Shown here: piece after piece, positions 1-6,708 of the stretch
How the letters are laid out: each line of letters starts with the position of its first letter
How positions within the stretch are numbered: position 1 is the stretch's first letter
NCBI RefSeq assembly: GCF_900119735.1
Contig: NZ_FPJW01000001.1
Location: 220,914 to 284,913, forward strand
Direction of reading: 5' to 3'
Length of the DNA: 64,000 bases
Source: Marinospirillum alkaliphilum DSM 21637
Lineage (GTDB): Bacteria > Pseudomonadota > Gammaproteobacteria > Pseudomonadales > Halomonadaceae
Position numbers and translations under genes: made by a program
The notes under the pieces: generated by a model
The model's database searches: none
What the model was told of the DNA's origin: nothing
The model's input: the letters and a program-made list of their open reading frames with translations, nothing else

Positions 1-54
1 GTTTCATGGGTTTCATGGGTTTCATGGGTTTCATGGGTTTCATGGGTTTCATGG
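1..54. repeat. 9-bp direct tandem repeat, six copies
   Basis: Six perfect head-to-tail copies of GTTTCATGG start at the first base, so the array may continue to the left outside the window. It breaks off into GTTGAA. The unit length is a multiple of three, so it could be slippage inside a coding sequence that ends near here, but no open frame could be assigned. It lies beside a gene remnant and a toxin-antitoxin pair. Confidence 0.9.
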
Positions 55-92
55 GTTGAAAGGGAGAAATGTATCACACAATACACACCCTG

Positions 93-259
93 ATTTTAAG
101 AGGTGATTTTTGCAAATTGAATAAAGGCAAGGCAATCATCAGTAAGCATATCAAGCACATTTTGAAGAAGGCGAGCTAGTGAAGGATTCAATTGTTCGGT
201 TTTATGGGGCAAATGCTATTGACGATAAAATTGCAGCCTTGCAAGGCATTATGGATTAA
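93..259 (+). pseudogene. Remnant of a RhuM-like protein, frameshifted
   Basis: Two adjacent frames together give a peptide typical of the RhuM virulence-protein family. Positions about 93-161 read ...KGKAIISKHIKHI, and shifting one base at about 161 continues as FEEGELVKDSIVRFYGAN... to a stop at 257-259. The core SKHIKHI/FEEGELV is characteristic of RhuM (from memory of the family). Intact members are around 300 residues, so nearly everything is missing. The 3' end overlaps the stop codon of the downstream, opposite-strand toxin gene. I infer a decayed accessory gene; no function should be assigned. Confidence 0.45.
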
Positions 260-612
260 CGCGCAAGCAGTCGTCGTGTTAGTAGTGATTGCATGTCCCG
301 ACGACCATCAACGATCAGGTAAATAATGACTTGCTGATTGATGATGCGATAAATCAGGCGGTAGGGTTTAAAAAAGACCTGTCGGTATTCTCTGATGCCC
401 AGTGCGGCCAGCTCTTTTGGAAAGCTGCCTCGTTCTGGAAAGTGGCTCAGTTCACCCACAGCTTGCAGTAGTTGATCCAGTAGGTGATCAGCTTTCAGTG
501 GGCTGTCGAACTCGGTAAGGTAGCCATGAATACTTTCGAGATCCTGTTCTGCTCCTTCGGTAAGCAGGATCTCATAAGAGCTGGTTGCCTTGGATGTTTT
601 GTTATTCATCAA
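256..612 (-). CDS. Type II toxin, RelE/ParE superfamily
   Basis: A 118-residue protein with the small basic RelE/ParE fold pattern: an N-terminal strand (SYEILLTEGAEQDL), two helices, then the strand-rich C-terminal half with REYRQVFFKPYRLIYRI and IYLIVDGRRDMQSLL, which is the usual ParE ending. Family members either poison gyrase or cleave mRNA; which applies cannot be told here. It overlaps the upstream antitoxin gene by 11 bases, so the pair is translationally coupled. Its length is slightly above the usual 90-105 residues because of an N-terminal extension; an internal start is possible. Family assignment is firm, target is unknown. Confidence 0.85.
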   Translation of the reverse strand: MMNNKTSKATSSYEILLTEGAEQDLESIHGYLTEFDSPLKADHLLDQLLQAVGELSHFPERGSFPKELAALGIREYRQVFFKPYRLIYRIINQQVIIYLIVDGRRDMQSLLTRRLLAR

Positions 613-883
613 CTGCTGAATTACGGGATTTCAGGCGACTGACCACATCTGCCAGTGGTCGGGTTTTACCTGCTTCCACCTGCTCATTTCCAAGTGCCAA
701 AATTTTGAGCAATGCCAGGGTTTCCTGAGTTTCTTCCCAGGAGGCAACATCCTGTAAAACAGCTCTGGCTTCGCCATTCTGTGTAATCAGCAGCGGTTCA
801 CGCTGCTGAGCGAGTTGTGCAAGCACTTCGGCAGCATTGGCCTTGAGGTAACTGATGGGTTTGACCTGGGTTGAATAACGCAT
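602..883 (-). CDS. Type II antitoxin, Phd/YefM family
   Basis: A 93-residue protein. The N-terminal half has the Phd/YefM DNA-binding pattern (PISYLKANAAEVLAQLAQQREPLLITQNGEARAVL), the C-terminal half is charged and probably binds the toxin. The first gene of a two-gene operon with the ParE-type toxin, overlapping it by 11 bases. Start ATG at 881-883 is preceded by AGGAG at a good distance. A dyad and a sigma-70-like promoter lie just upstream, consistent with the autoregulation usual for the family. Antitoxin-first order is the standard arrangement. Confidence 0.88.
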   Translation of the reverse strand: MRYSTQVKPISYLKANAAEVLAQLAQQREPLLITQNGEARAVLQDVASWEETQETLALLKILALGNEQVEAGKTRPLADVVSRLKSRNSAVDE

Positions 884-892
884 GCCCTGACT

Positions 893-906
893 CCTGAATG
901 ATCAGG
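893..906. promoter_or_regulatory. Dyad, possible antitoxin operator
   Basis: CCTGA-N4-TCAGG forms a short inverted repeat between the predicted promoter and the antitoxin start, overlapping the Shine-Dalgarno. Phd/YefM antitoxins normally bind such palindromes near their own promoter. The assignment is inference from position. Confidence 0.4.
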
Positions 907-910
907 ATTT

Positions 911-939
911 AATTTAGTCCTTTTATGGTCTTTTTGCAA
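911..939 (-). promoter_or_regulatory. Sigma-70-type promoter of the toxin-antitoxin operon
   Basis: On the minus strand TTGCAA, 17 bases, then TAAATT, about 30 bases before the antitoxin ATG. Spacing is ideal. The -35 hexamer overlaps the T-tract of the nif operon terminator. Confidence 0.5.
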
Positions 940-965
940 AAAAAGAGCCGGGGAGTTCCCGGCTC
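938..965 (-). terminator. Rho-independent terminator of the nifENX operon
   Basis: Perfect stem GAGCCGGG/CCCGGCTC (945-952 with 958-965), a 5-base loop, followed on the minus strand by a run of seven T. It sits 38 bases after the ferredoxin stop codon and closes the leftward nif transcript. Confidence 0.88.
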
Positions 966-1003
966 AAGAGGCTACTTCACCCACTATGCAAGCTTGTGAT
1001 CCT

Positions 1004-1288
1004 TCAGGCTAGCAGGGCCTGAGGTTCGTGTGTATGGCAGTTTTTCGGGCAGACGCGGGCGCAGGAGCCGCAGCCGATGCAGTCGCTGGCATCAGCAATG
1101 ACCATCACGCTGCGTACATCATCACTGTCATCGTCGTCATCGGGTTCACGTTCTTCGAGGTCAAAGACGTTGCGCGGGCAGACTTTAAAGCAGCGGCCAC
1201 AGCCGATGCAGGTCTCTTCGTTGACAGCGGTGACAAAGGCGGGGGTCCACGCTTTGCCGCCCCGGGTCAGTCCGGTAATCAGGCTCAT
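1004..1288 (-). CDS. Nif-specific 2[4Fe-4S] ferredoxin (ferredoxin III type)
   Basis: 94 residues with two full clusters, CIGCGRCFKVCPR and CIGCGSCARVCPK, near residues 26-38 and 68-80. The opening residues SLITGLTRGGKAW fit the nif-specific ferredoxin III family, which lies downstream of nifENX in Azotobacter-type clusters and is thought to deliver electrons in nitrogenase or cofactor assembly. Start chosen at 1288 because ATG overlaps the stop of the preceding gene (ATGA); a longer frame upstream is only a shadow. An acidic stretch DDDDDSDD separates the clusters and is longer and more acidic than I would expect. Last gene of the operon. Confidence 0.9.
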   Translation of the reverse strand: MSLITGLTRGGKAWTPAFVTAVNEETCIGCGRCFKVCPRNVFDLEEREPDDDDDSDDVRSVMVIADASDCIGCGSCARVCPKNCHTHEPQALLA

Positions 1289-1503
1289 CAGGCGGTCTCC
1301 TGTTCTGCTGCTTCCAGTTGTTTGCGGGCATCGTCCCAGGCTTTGCAAGCTTCGTAGGTGGACTGTGCCATTTCGGGCAGTTTCTGGTATTCGCCGGGCA
1401 GGCCGTCTTCCACCAGATCGTGCAGTTGCATGGCCCACTCACCGGCAATGCGCTTGGCTTTGCGCATTTCCTTGTCGAGCTTTTTGAGTTCTTCGGGGGT
1501 CAT
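1288..1503 (-). CDS. DUF683 (CCE_0567-type) nif-associated small protein
   Basis: 71 residues, almost entirely helical and charged (MTPEELKKLDKEMRKAKRIAGEWAM at the start, then LHDLVEDGLP and a second helix rich in E, A and K). This is the DUF683 pattern of small helical-hairpin proteins found next to the DUF269 gene in many nif clusters. The molecular role is not established. It overlaps the ferredoxin start by one base and follows the DUF269 gene closely, so it is part of the nif operon. Confidence 0.85.
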   Translation of the reverse strand: MTPEELKKLDKEMRKAKRIAGEWAMQLHDLVEDGLPGEYQKLPEMAQSTYEACKAWDDARKQLEAAEQETA

Positions 1504-1530
1504 GGGGTTCTCCTCATCTTTTTTTCTGAA

Positions 1531-1992
1531 TCAGGCCGCTGCCGCATCCGGGTGGGCCTCAACCAGTGCCAGGGCACTGTTGATGATCTTGTCCGCATCG
1601 CTGCACATTTTTTCCAGCGATTCAAAACCGAAGCGGTGTACATCACGCAGTGAACGATCGACCACCAGCAGTTTGCCAACACTGATGATGACGCGGCCAA
1701 AACCTTCGTGAGTGATGCTGAACATGGGGGAGGCCATCTTTCCGCAGTCGGCTTCGACGCGCATGGCCATGGCGCTGTAATAAGCCTTCAGGCGGGCAAT
1801 CAGTTCTTCATCGGGGTCACCGATGACCGGGATTTCGCGGCGCTGCTCTTTGGTGACCACATAGGGTTGCAGCAGCTCGGCAGGGGTCAGGCCATCGTTG
1901 ACACCGTAGCTGTCAAAGGCGCGGGTCTGGCGCACCATTTCCGGAATGAAGGGGTGATCCGGTAAGGTGAGGGTTTCAGCAGTGACTGTCAT
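1531..1992 (-). CDS. NifX-associated protein, DUF269
   Basis: 153 residues matching the DUF269 family that accompanies nifX: HPFIPEMVRQTRAFDSYG, then PEELIARLKAYYSAMAMRVE-like helices, and GRVIISVGKLLVVDRSLRDVHRFGFES. Function is not established; it is nearly always linked with nifENX. Start set at 1992 because ATG there has GGAG eight bases upstream and the protein begins as family members do; the open frame extends to 2142 but that part is antisense-like noise within the upstream gene. The start lies 17 bases inside the 3' end of the RseC-like gene, indicating coupled translation. Confidence 0.88.
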   Translation of the reverse strand: MTVTAETLTLPDHPFIPEMVRQTRAFDSYGVNDGLTPAELLQPYVVTKEQRREIPVIGDPDEELIARLKAYYSAMAMRVEADCGKMASPMFSITHEGFGRVIISVGKLLVVDRSLRDVHRFGFESLEKMCSDADKIINSALALVEAHPDAAAA

Positions 1993-2395
1993 GGGGTTGC
2001 TCCGTGAAAGGTGACAGGAAAACCTGGGGTGGACGGCGGCGGGCCAGCAGGCTGCTGAGGCAAACACCCAGTGCCAGCCCCAGGGCACCACCCAGCGCGG
2101 TGGCCAGATCCCCGAAAGGTGAGGCAGCCAGTGCCAGGCCAATCAACAGCAGGCAGGGCAGGGTGTAAGCCAGCAGGGTGACACGCAGCAGTTCTTCTTC
2201 AGCCACGTCGACATGCAGTCGCTGGCCTTCTTCAAAACGCATCTGTTGTTCTTCATCCAGGCTCAGCATCAGGCTGCGACGGCTGCCGCCACAAACCTTC
2301 TGCACGCCGCAGCTTTTGCATTGGGTCTGGCAGGTGGCCTGCATCATCAGTTCACCCTGTGCGTTGCGAATCACTTCACCTTCGGTGCGGATCAT
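1976..2395 (-). CDS. RseC/SoxR-reducing-system-like membrane protein inside the nif operon
   Basis: 139 residues. The N-terminal domain (1-68) has four cysteines, C22, C26, C29 and C35, in the pattern TCQTQCKSCGVQKVCGG, followed by two membrane segments (about 69-88 and 95-118) and a short basic tail. This is the RseC layout; RseC works with the Rsx/Rnf electron-transfer complex in reducing SoxR and also affects sigma-E signalling in E. coli. It lies between nifX and the DUF269 gene, overlapping the latter, so it should be expressed with nitrogenase cofactor genes. I infer a link to an Rnf-type electron route to nitrogenase; no rnf gene is in the window. Confidence 0.8.
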   Translation of the reverse strand: MIRTEGEVIRNAQGELMMQATCQTQCKSCGVQKVCGGSRRSLMLSLDEEQQMRFEEGQRLHVDVAEEELLRVTLLAYTLPCLLLIGLALAASPFGDLATALGGALGLALGVCLSSLLARRRPPQVFLSPFTEQPHDSHC

Positions 2396-2397
2396 CT

Positions 2398-2886
2398 TCA
2401 GCCCTCCTCGCTCCAGCTTTCAGCGGCCATGTCGGCAAAACGGTTGTTGTGGCCGGAACGCTGCTGCTGGCGCAGGGAGCGTTGCATCCACACCGGTGGT
2501 TCCTGCTGCCATTCTTCGGTCAGCAGGCGTAACTGGGATTCGATGCTGAGGCCTTCATCCACCTTCAGTGGCTGGATATTGGCGGCCAGCAACTGACGGA
2601 TGGCAGAGGCACCCACGGCGTTGCAATAAACGGCAGCACAGCCTTGCAGCAGGGCCACCTTGGCTTCCAGCTTGCCTTCATGGCCATCACGAGCAGTATC
2701 GCGGCCATGGAACTCGGCCACTTCGGCCAGTTGAAAGCTGTTCTGGCGCAGTTCGAAGATGACAAAGGCTTCGGCGGCACCAAAATGCTGGTTGATGGTC
2801 TGGCGATCGCTGCTGGCAAAGGCAATGCGCAGCACCGGTTGCTGGCTGAGCGGGGTCTGGTTGCTGACCAGTTTCAGGTGACGCAT
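2398..2886 (-). CDS. nifX: NifX, FeMo-cofactor precursor carrier
   Basis: 162 residues of the NifX/NifB-C-terminal/VnfX fold: LRIAFASSDRQTINQHFGAAEAFVIFEL, then GKLEAKVALLQGCAAVYCNAVGASAIRQLLAANIQP. NifX binds and passes FeMo-co precursors (NifB-co, VK cluster) between NifB and NifEN in the cytoplasm. It overlaps nifN by 13 bases and ends three bases before the RseC-like gene start codon. The nifE-nifN-nifX order is standard. The Arg/Gln-rich C-terminal tail beyond residue about 130 looks non-conserved. Confidence 0.95.
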   Translation of the reverse strand: MRHLKLVSNQTPLSQQPVLRIAFASSDRQTINQHFGAAEAFVIFELRQNSFQLAEVAEFHGRDTARDGHEGKLEAKVALLQGCAAVYCNAVGASAIRQLLAANIQPLKVDEGLSIESQLRLLTEEWQQEPPVWMQRSLRQQQRSGHNNRFADMAAESWSEEG

Positions 2887-4244
2887 GATGTTTCTCCGCG
2901 GGCGTAGATGGAGGTGCGGGGCGCAATTTCGTGTTTGTGATGTTCGGACAACAGCAGATTCGCCAGTTCGGTCAGGGTGTTGCGGCTGCCGGAGTAACCG
3001 ATCCAGAGGCGATGTTGGGCACCGAGGCGGTCATAAATTGGCCAGCCTGCCCGCAGCAGTGGCAAATCCAGTCGGCGTGAGGTTTCAGCGGCATGGGCGT
3101 TGCTGATCAACAGCTGGGCATGGCTGGCTGCGGCTTGTTGCTCCAGGTCTTCCAGATCACCGATCAACACCTCCTGGCAGTCCACTTCGGCCAGCAGTGC
3201 TGCATTGTGGGGTGCCACGGCAGCCACCACTTCTCCGCCCATTTCCCGTACCAGCCCGGTGAAGGAGTAGAGCAGGTCCGGGTCGGAGGCGATGGCGATG
3301 CGGGCAAAACCCAGCATGAAGTGGGTGTCCAACTGGGCATCCTGCAACTGGCTGCGCTGGCGCTCCAGACGAGCCGGAACCGGCTGACCGCTGATCCGGT
3401 GCAGGGTGTCGACCAGTTGATCCATGGCTTTTAATCCCATCAGGCTGCTGAAGCGGGTATCCGGTACACCGGTGCGCTGTTGCAACAGGTCGGCAGCCTT
3501 GTGCAGGGAGTGACCGACCACCAGGGTGTGTGTTGCCTGCCCCAGGGTTTTGAAGGCGGCCACGGGCGTGCCGCCCACGGTGACCGGTGAAAAATCCACA
3601 TCCACCAGATGCCCGTCCAGCGAGTCGCTCAGGTCCGGCAGGATCACCGGCGTCAGTCCAAAACTTTCAATCAGGTCGCGCAGGTATTCCAGATCCGCCG
3701 CCGTCAGCATGGCTGAAGCCAGTACATTGATCTGCCGGGGTTGCTGGCCGACCTGGGTGGCATTGTCCGGTACCAGATAACGGATCATGGCTTCCACCGC
3801 CAGGGCATAACCACTTTCCAGACCGCCGCTGTAATCCGGGGTGATCACCGGCACCACCGGGGTGTCGGCCAGTTGTGGTTGCTGCTGATAAAAGCGTTTC
3901 ACCAGGCCTTGAATGTCACTGCCCTGGGTTTCTGAAAGGCCGGTGGTGGGCAGGCCGACCAGTGCCGGCTGGCGCTTGCTGATGACGGTTTCCAGCCCTT
4001 TGAAGACGTTGTCGTCGGCTCCCATCACCGTGGTGGTCTGATCCATGGCGGTGGTTTGCAAGGGGATGGGTTCACGGAAGTGGCGCACAAAAAACACCTT
4101 GGCAAAGGCGCTGCAACCCTGTGAGCCGTGCAGCATCGGCAGGCTGTTGCTGATGCCGAGAAAGGCCAGAATGGCGCCCACTGGCTGGCTGACCTTCAGC
4201 GGGTTCACCGCCAGGGGTTTGTTGCGCTTGATGATTTCAGCCAT
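2874..4244 (-). CDS. nifN: NifN, FeMo-cofactor assembly scaffold beta subunit
   Basis: 456 residues homologous to NifK. With NifE it forms the alpha2-beta2 scaffold on which NifB-co is matured with molybdenum and homocitrate. [26 protein letters not shown] places the conserved cysteine at residue 44, the NifN ligand to the interface [4Fe-4S] cluster known from Azotobacter. [14 protein letters not shown] and [15 protein letters not shown] are also family blocks. It overlaps nifE by 8 bases and nifX by 13. Length is typical. Confidence 0.97.
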   Translation of the reverse strand: MAEIIKRNKPLAVNPLKVSQPVGAILAFLGISNSLPMLHGSQGCSAFAKVFFVRHFREPIPLQTTAMDQTTTVMGADDNVFKGLETVISKRQPALVGLPTTGLSETQGSDIQGLVKRFYQQQPQLADTPVVPVITPDYSGGLESGYALAVEAMIRYLVPDNATQVGQQPRQINVLASAMLTAADLEYLRDLIESFGLTPVILPDLSDSLDGHLVDVDFSPVTVGGTPVAAFKTLGQATHTLVVGHSLHKAADLLQQRTGVPDTRFSSLMGLKAMDQLVDTLHRISGQPVPARLERQRSQLQDAQLDTHFMLGFARIAIASDPDLLYSFTGLVREMGGEVVAAVAPHNAALLAEVDCQEVLIGDLEDLEQQAAASHAQLLISNAHAAETSRRLDLPLLRAGWPIYDRLGAQHRLWIGYSGSRNTLTELANLLLSEHHKHEIAPRTSIYARGETSCVT

Positions 4245-5658
4245 GTTGCACCTCTCCCTGGTTATCTCCAGTGTCAGCGCTATCTGAATGCCAGGGTGCC
4301 GGTTGGCGCAGGCCTTCCCAGATCGGGGATTCCATGGTCAGGCAGAGCTGGCGGGCCAGCTCCAGCATGCCGTCGTAACCGGCATAACCGAATTCACGCT
4401 CCTGGTTGATGTCCAGAAAAGGAATGCGTGCCTTCAGGGCGGTGTACATGTTGCGCCCTCCGGCAATCAGCAGGTCGGCGCGGTAATCGCGGATGGTGTC
4501 CAGCAGCGCACGGGGGCTGCCATCATCAATCATGCGGGCCTCTTCACCCATGATTTCACGGATGCGCTGTTTGTCTTCTTCGGTGGATTTTTTGGTGCCG
4601 GTGGCAACCACGGTCATGCCCAGATCCTGTAAGGCAGAAACAATCGACCAGGATTTCACGCCGCCGGTGTAGAGCAGTACCCGTTTGCCTTGCAGGCGCT
4701 GCCGCCAGGGTTCCAGCAACTGGTGAATGCGGGCTTCTTCACGGCTGATCAGTTGTTCGGTGCGCTGGGTCAGGCTGTCATCCTTCAGCAGGCGGGCAAA
4801 GGAGCGCAGGGCTTCGGAGGTGTCTTCCACACCGTAAAAGCTGCCTTCAAACCAGGGAATGCCGTACTGGTCACTCATCTTGCGGGCCACATTCAGCAGC
4901 GCCTTGGCGCAGACCACCATGTTGACTTCAGCATGGTGCATGGCCTGCACCTGATGGAAACGGGCATCACCGGACAGGGTGCAGATGATCCGCAGTCCCA
5001 GTTCATCCAGCAGCGGTAATACCTGCCAGAATTCACCGGCGATGTTGTATTCACCGATCAGGTTGATGTCGTGCACCTGGATGCCGGTGCGCTGGGCCGA
5101 GGCGGGAATGGGTTCCGGTTCACCGGTGCCGATCACGTATTTGAACATGGCTTCACCGGCCAGCCGGTTGCCAAGGTTTTTGGTGCCGTAAAAACCGGCG
5201 GAATCCACCGGCACCACGGCCAGTCCGAAGTGTTCACTGGCCGCCCGGCAGACGGCTTCAAAATCATCACCGATCAGTGCCGGAACACAGGTGTTGTAAA
5301 CAAACACTGCTGCCGGGTTGTAGGATTCAATGGCCTGACGGATGCTGTGGAACAGGCGCTTTTCACCCCGCCCCATGATCACATCCTGCTCGTTCAGGTC
5401 GGTGGTCATGCCAATGCGGTACAGGCGCGGGCCGGAAGAGCGGGTGCCGCGGTTATCCCAGGAACTGCCGGCACAGGCAATCGGGCCGTGTACGATGTGG
5501 GCAACATCGGCAATGGGCAGCAGGGCAATCTGGGCGCCGTCAAAGGCGCAGCCACCATCGGAAGCACCGGGTTTGGCAGGGGCGCAGCCACTCTTGGCTT
5601 TGGTGTTGTGGTCGCAGGCGGGCTCGTCCATCAGCGCGGCCAGTTCTTTTGCTTGCAT
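4237..5658 (-). CDS. nifE: NifE, FeMo-cofactor assembly scaffold alpha subunit
   Basis: 473 residues homologous to NifD. Starting at the ATG at 5658 puts cysteines at 37, 62, 124 and 250, the same numbers as in Azotobacter vinelandii NifE (three ligands of the cluster shared with NifN, plus the Cys that holds the cofactor precursor). That, and AGGGGG six bases upstream, decide this start over the ATG at 5664. Blocks [20 protein letters not shown] and [13 protein letters not shown] are typical. First gene of the operon, behind a sigma-54 promoter. nifHDK is not adjacent on the right, where a thiamine-kinase-like gene lies instead. Confidence 0.98.
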   Translation of the reverse strand: MQAKELAALMDEPACDHNTKAKSGCAPAKPGASDGGCAFDGAQIALLPIADVAHIVHGPIACAGSSWDNRGTRSSGPRLYRIGMTTDLNEQDVIMGRGEKRLFHSIRQAIESYNPAAVFVYNTCVPALIGDDFEAVCRAASEHFGLAVVPVDSAGFYGTKNLGNRLAGEAMFKYVIGTGEPEPIPASAQRTGIQVHDINLIGEYNIAGEFWQVLPLLDELGLRIICTLSGDARFHQVQAMHHAEVNMVVCAKALLNVARKMSDQYGIPWFEGSFYGVEDTSEALRSFARLLKDDSLTQRTEQLISREEARIHQLLEPWRQRLQGKRVLLYTGGVKSWSIVSALQDLGMTVVATGTKKSTEEDKQRIREIMGEEARMIDDGSPRALLDTIRDYRADLLIAGGRNMYTALKARIPFLDINQEREFGYAGYDGMLELARQLCLTMESPIWEGLRQPAPWHSDSADTGDNQGEVQHG

Positions 5659-5694
5659 GGGCATCCCCCTGAGGTTGCGAGTCAGTGGGGGTGT

Positions 5695-5710
5695 TGCAAA
5701 GCCTGTGCCA
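5695..5710 (-). promoter_or_regulatory. Sigma-54 (-24/-12) promoter of nifENX
   Basis: On the minus strand TGGCAC, five bases, TTGCA: a consensus-class -24/-12 promoter with exactly ten bases between the invariant GG and GC. The expected start of transcription is about 12 bases further, leaving a leader of roughly 25 bases before the nifE ATG. Confidence 0.93.
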
Positions 5711-5776
5711 CGCCCTGGCCCTGCCGCAGAGGCAGGATGGATGCAGTGATCAGCGGTGTGTCAGGGCAGGTGGTTG

Positions 5777-5792
5777 TGTCGCAGTTGCAACA
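5777..5792. promoter_or_regulatory. NifA upstream activator site, proximal
   Basis: TGT-N10-ACA (TGT at 5777-5779, ACA at 5790-5792), the consensus NifA binding sequence, about 70 bases upstream of the -24 element. Position and spacing fit enhancer-dependent activation of the sigma-54 promoter. Confidence 0.8.
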
Positions 5793-5815
5793 GCTGCAAC
5801 AACCGGGTTGGTGAT

Positions 5816-5831
5816 TGTCGGATACCTGACA
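5816..5831. promoter_or_regulatory. NifA upstream activator site, distal
   Basis: A second TGT-N10-ACA, within the larger dyad ATTGTC/GACAAT, about 105 bases upstream of the -24 element. Its outer edge is one base from the stop codon of the kinase-like gene, so the whole control region is packed into the 170 bases between the two genes. Confidence 0.8.
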
Positions 5832-5832
5832 A

Positions 5833-6603
5833 TCAGCAGGCAGCCTGCTGCCAGAGCTGATCCAGCCCTTCCAGCCACTGCCCCAGTGTTTCCCAGGGGT
5901 TGTGATGCGGCAAGGAAGGCAGGTATGCCTGCAATTGCTGCTTTTCGGTTGATGTCAGGTGCAGGAAACGATCCAGGGATACCGCATCAATCCAGGGGTT
6001 GCCGGGGGCGGCGTATTCCCAGTCCAGCAGGGTCCAGTCATTTTCATGCAATAGCAGGTTGCCGCCATGCAGGTCATGGTGAGTCAGGCGGAAAGTCGAC
6101 ACCGGCCAGTTGGTTGTGGTCTGTATCAGTGATTCCAGCAGGGGTTGCAGCTCAGGCCGGGCACCTGCCTGTTGCCAGTAGTGCAGCAGCAGTACCGGGT
6201 AATCCAGCGGTGTTTCGTGTTCACAGGGGTGTTGCCAGAGTTGTGTCACCAGTTGCAGCAGTTGTTGCCGTTGCAGGCTGCTGAGGTGCTTGGCAAGGGG
6301 ATGCTGGCCGCTGGCCTGTTGCATCAGCAAGCCCTGGCTGCTTTTCAGCGGCAGCAGACGGGGTGCCCAGCGATGATGTTGCAGGCTGGATAAGAGTCGC
6401 ACTTCACGCGGGTGGTTGCTGCCGGGTGCCGCACCGAACTGGCGCCAGACCAGCGGACCTGACGCAGTGTGCAGTAACCAGTGACTGTTGCCGGTGCCGC
6501 GGGCCAGAAATGCCGGTGGCTGCAAAGGTTGCCAGGCAACTGGCAGGGGTGGCAATTGCAGCAGTGGCGAAGTGATTTTTGCGTTAGAATGCCCTGGTCT
6601 CAT
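5833..6603 (-). CDS. Thiamine-kinase-like aminoglycoside/choline phosphotransferase
   Basis: 256 residues with the APH/choline-kinase fold: an N-lobe with variable loops, then the catalytic LTHHDLHGGNLLL (Asp and Asn of the HxD motif) and LLDWEYAAPGNPWIDAVSL (metal-binding DWE) near residues 180-215. E. coli ThiK of this fold phosphorylates thiamine. Here the gene stands back to back with a TPP-riboswitch-controlled thiamine transporter, which supports thiamine as substrate. Start chosen at the ATG at 6603; a GTG at 6615 is the alternative. Both lie inside the antisense of the riboswitch, so the two 5' ends overlap. Substrate remains an inference. Confidence 0.75.
   Translation of the reverse strand: MRPGHSNAKITSPLLQLPPLPVAWQPLQPPAFLARGTGNSHWLLHTASGPLVWRQFGAAPGSNHPREVRLLSSLQHHRWAPRLLPLKSSQGLLMQQASGQHPLAKHLSSLQRQQLLQLVTQLWQHPCEHETPLDYPVLLLHYWQQAGARPELQPLLESLIQTTTNWPVSTFRLTHHDLHGGNLLLHENDWTLLDWEYAAPGNPWIDAVSLDRFLHLTSTEKQQLQAYLPSLPHHNPWETLGQWLEGLDQLWQQAAC
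6585..6590 (+). promoter_or_regulatory. Likely -10 element for the thiBPQ transcript
   Basis: TAGAAT eight bases before the first base of the riboswitch P1 stem. No convincing -35 at 16-18 bases; the element lies within the 5' end of the divergent kinase gene. Confidence 0.45.
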
Positions 6604-6688
6604 CGGGGTGCCCACGGTGATCTGCCGTGCGGCTGAGAAATTCTACCCGCTGAACCTGATCCGGTTAGCACCGGCGTAGGGAGTGGGA
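6598..6688 (+). ncRNA. TPP riboswitch (THI element)
   Basis: The conserved core is present: GGGGTGCC, then a hairpin ACGGTGATCTGCCGT, GGCTGAGA, ACCCGCTGAACCTGATC, GTTAGCACCGGCGTAGGGA. P1 can form between TCTCAT (6598-6603) and GTGGGA (6683-6688). It immediately precedes thiB. The closing strand ends within a few bases of the thiB Shine-Dalgarno (6694-6698), which suggests that binding of thiamine pyrophosphate blocks translation initiation. Confidence 0.97.
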
Positions 6689-6708
6689 TGGGCAAGGTCA
6701 TTCTTATC

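Noticed and set aside
5071-5814. Plus-strand open frame across nifE and the nif control region
   Set aside because: Shadow of nifE; it would run through the sigma-54 promoter and NifA sites and has no family match.
6688-6708. Upstream ATG of thiB
   Set aside because: It overlaps the closing stem of the riboswitch and has no spaced ribosome site; 6709 fits better.
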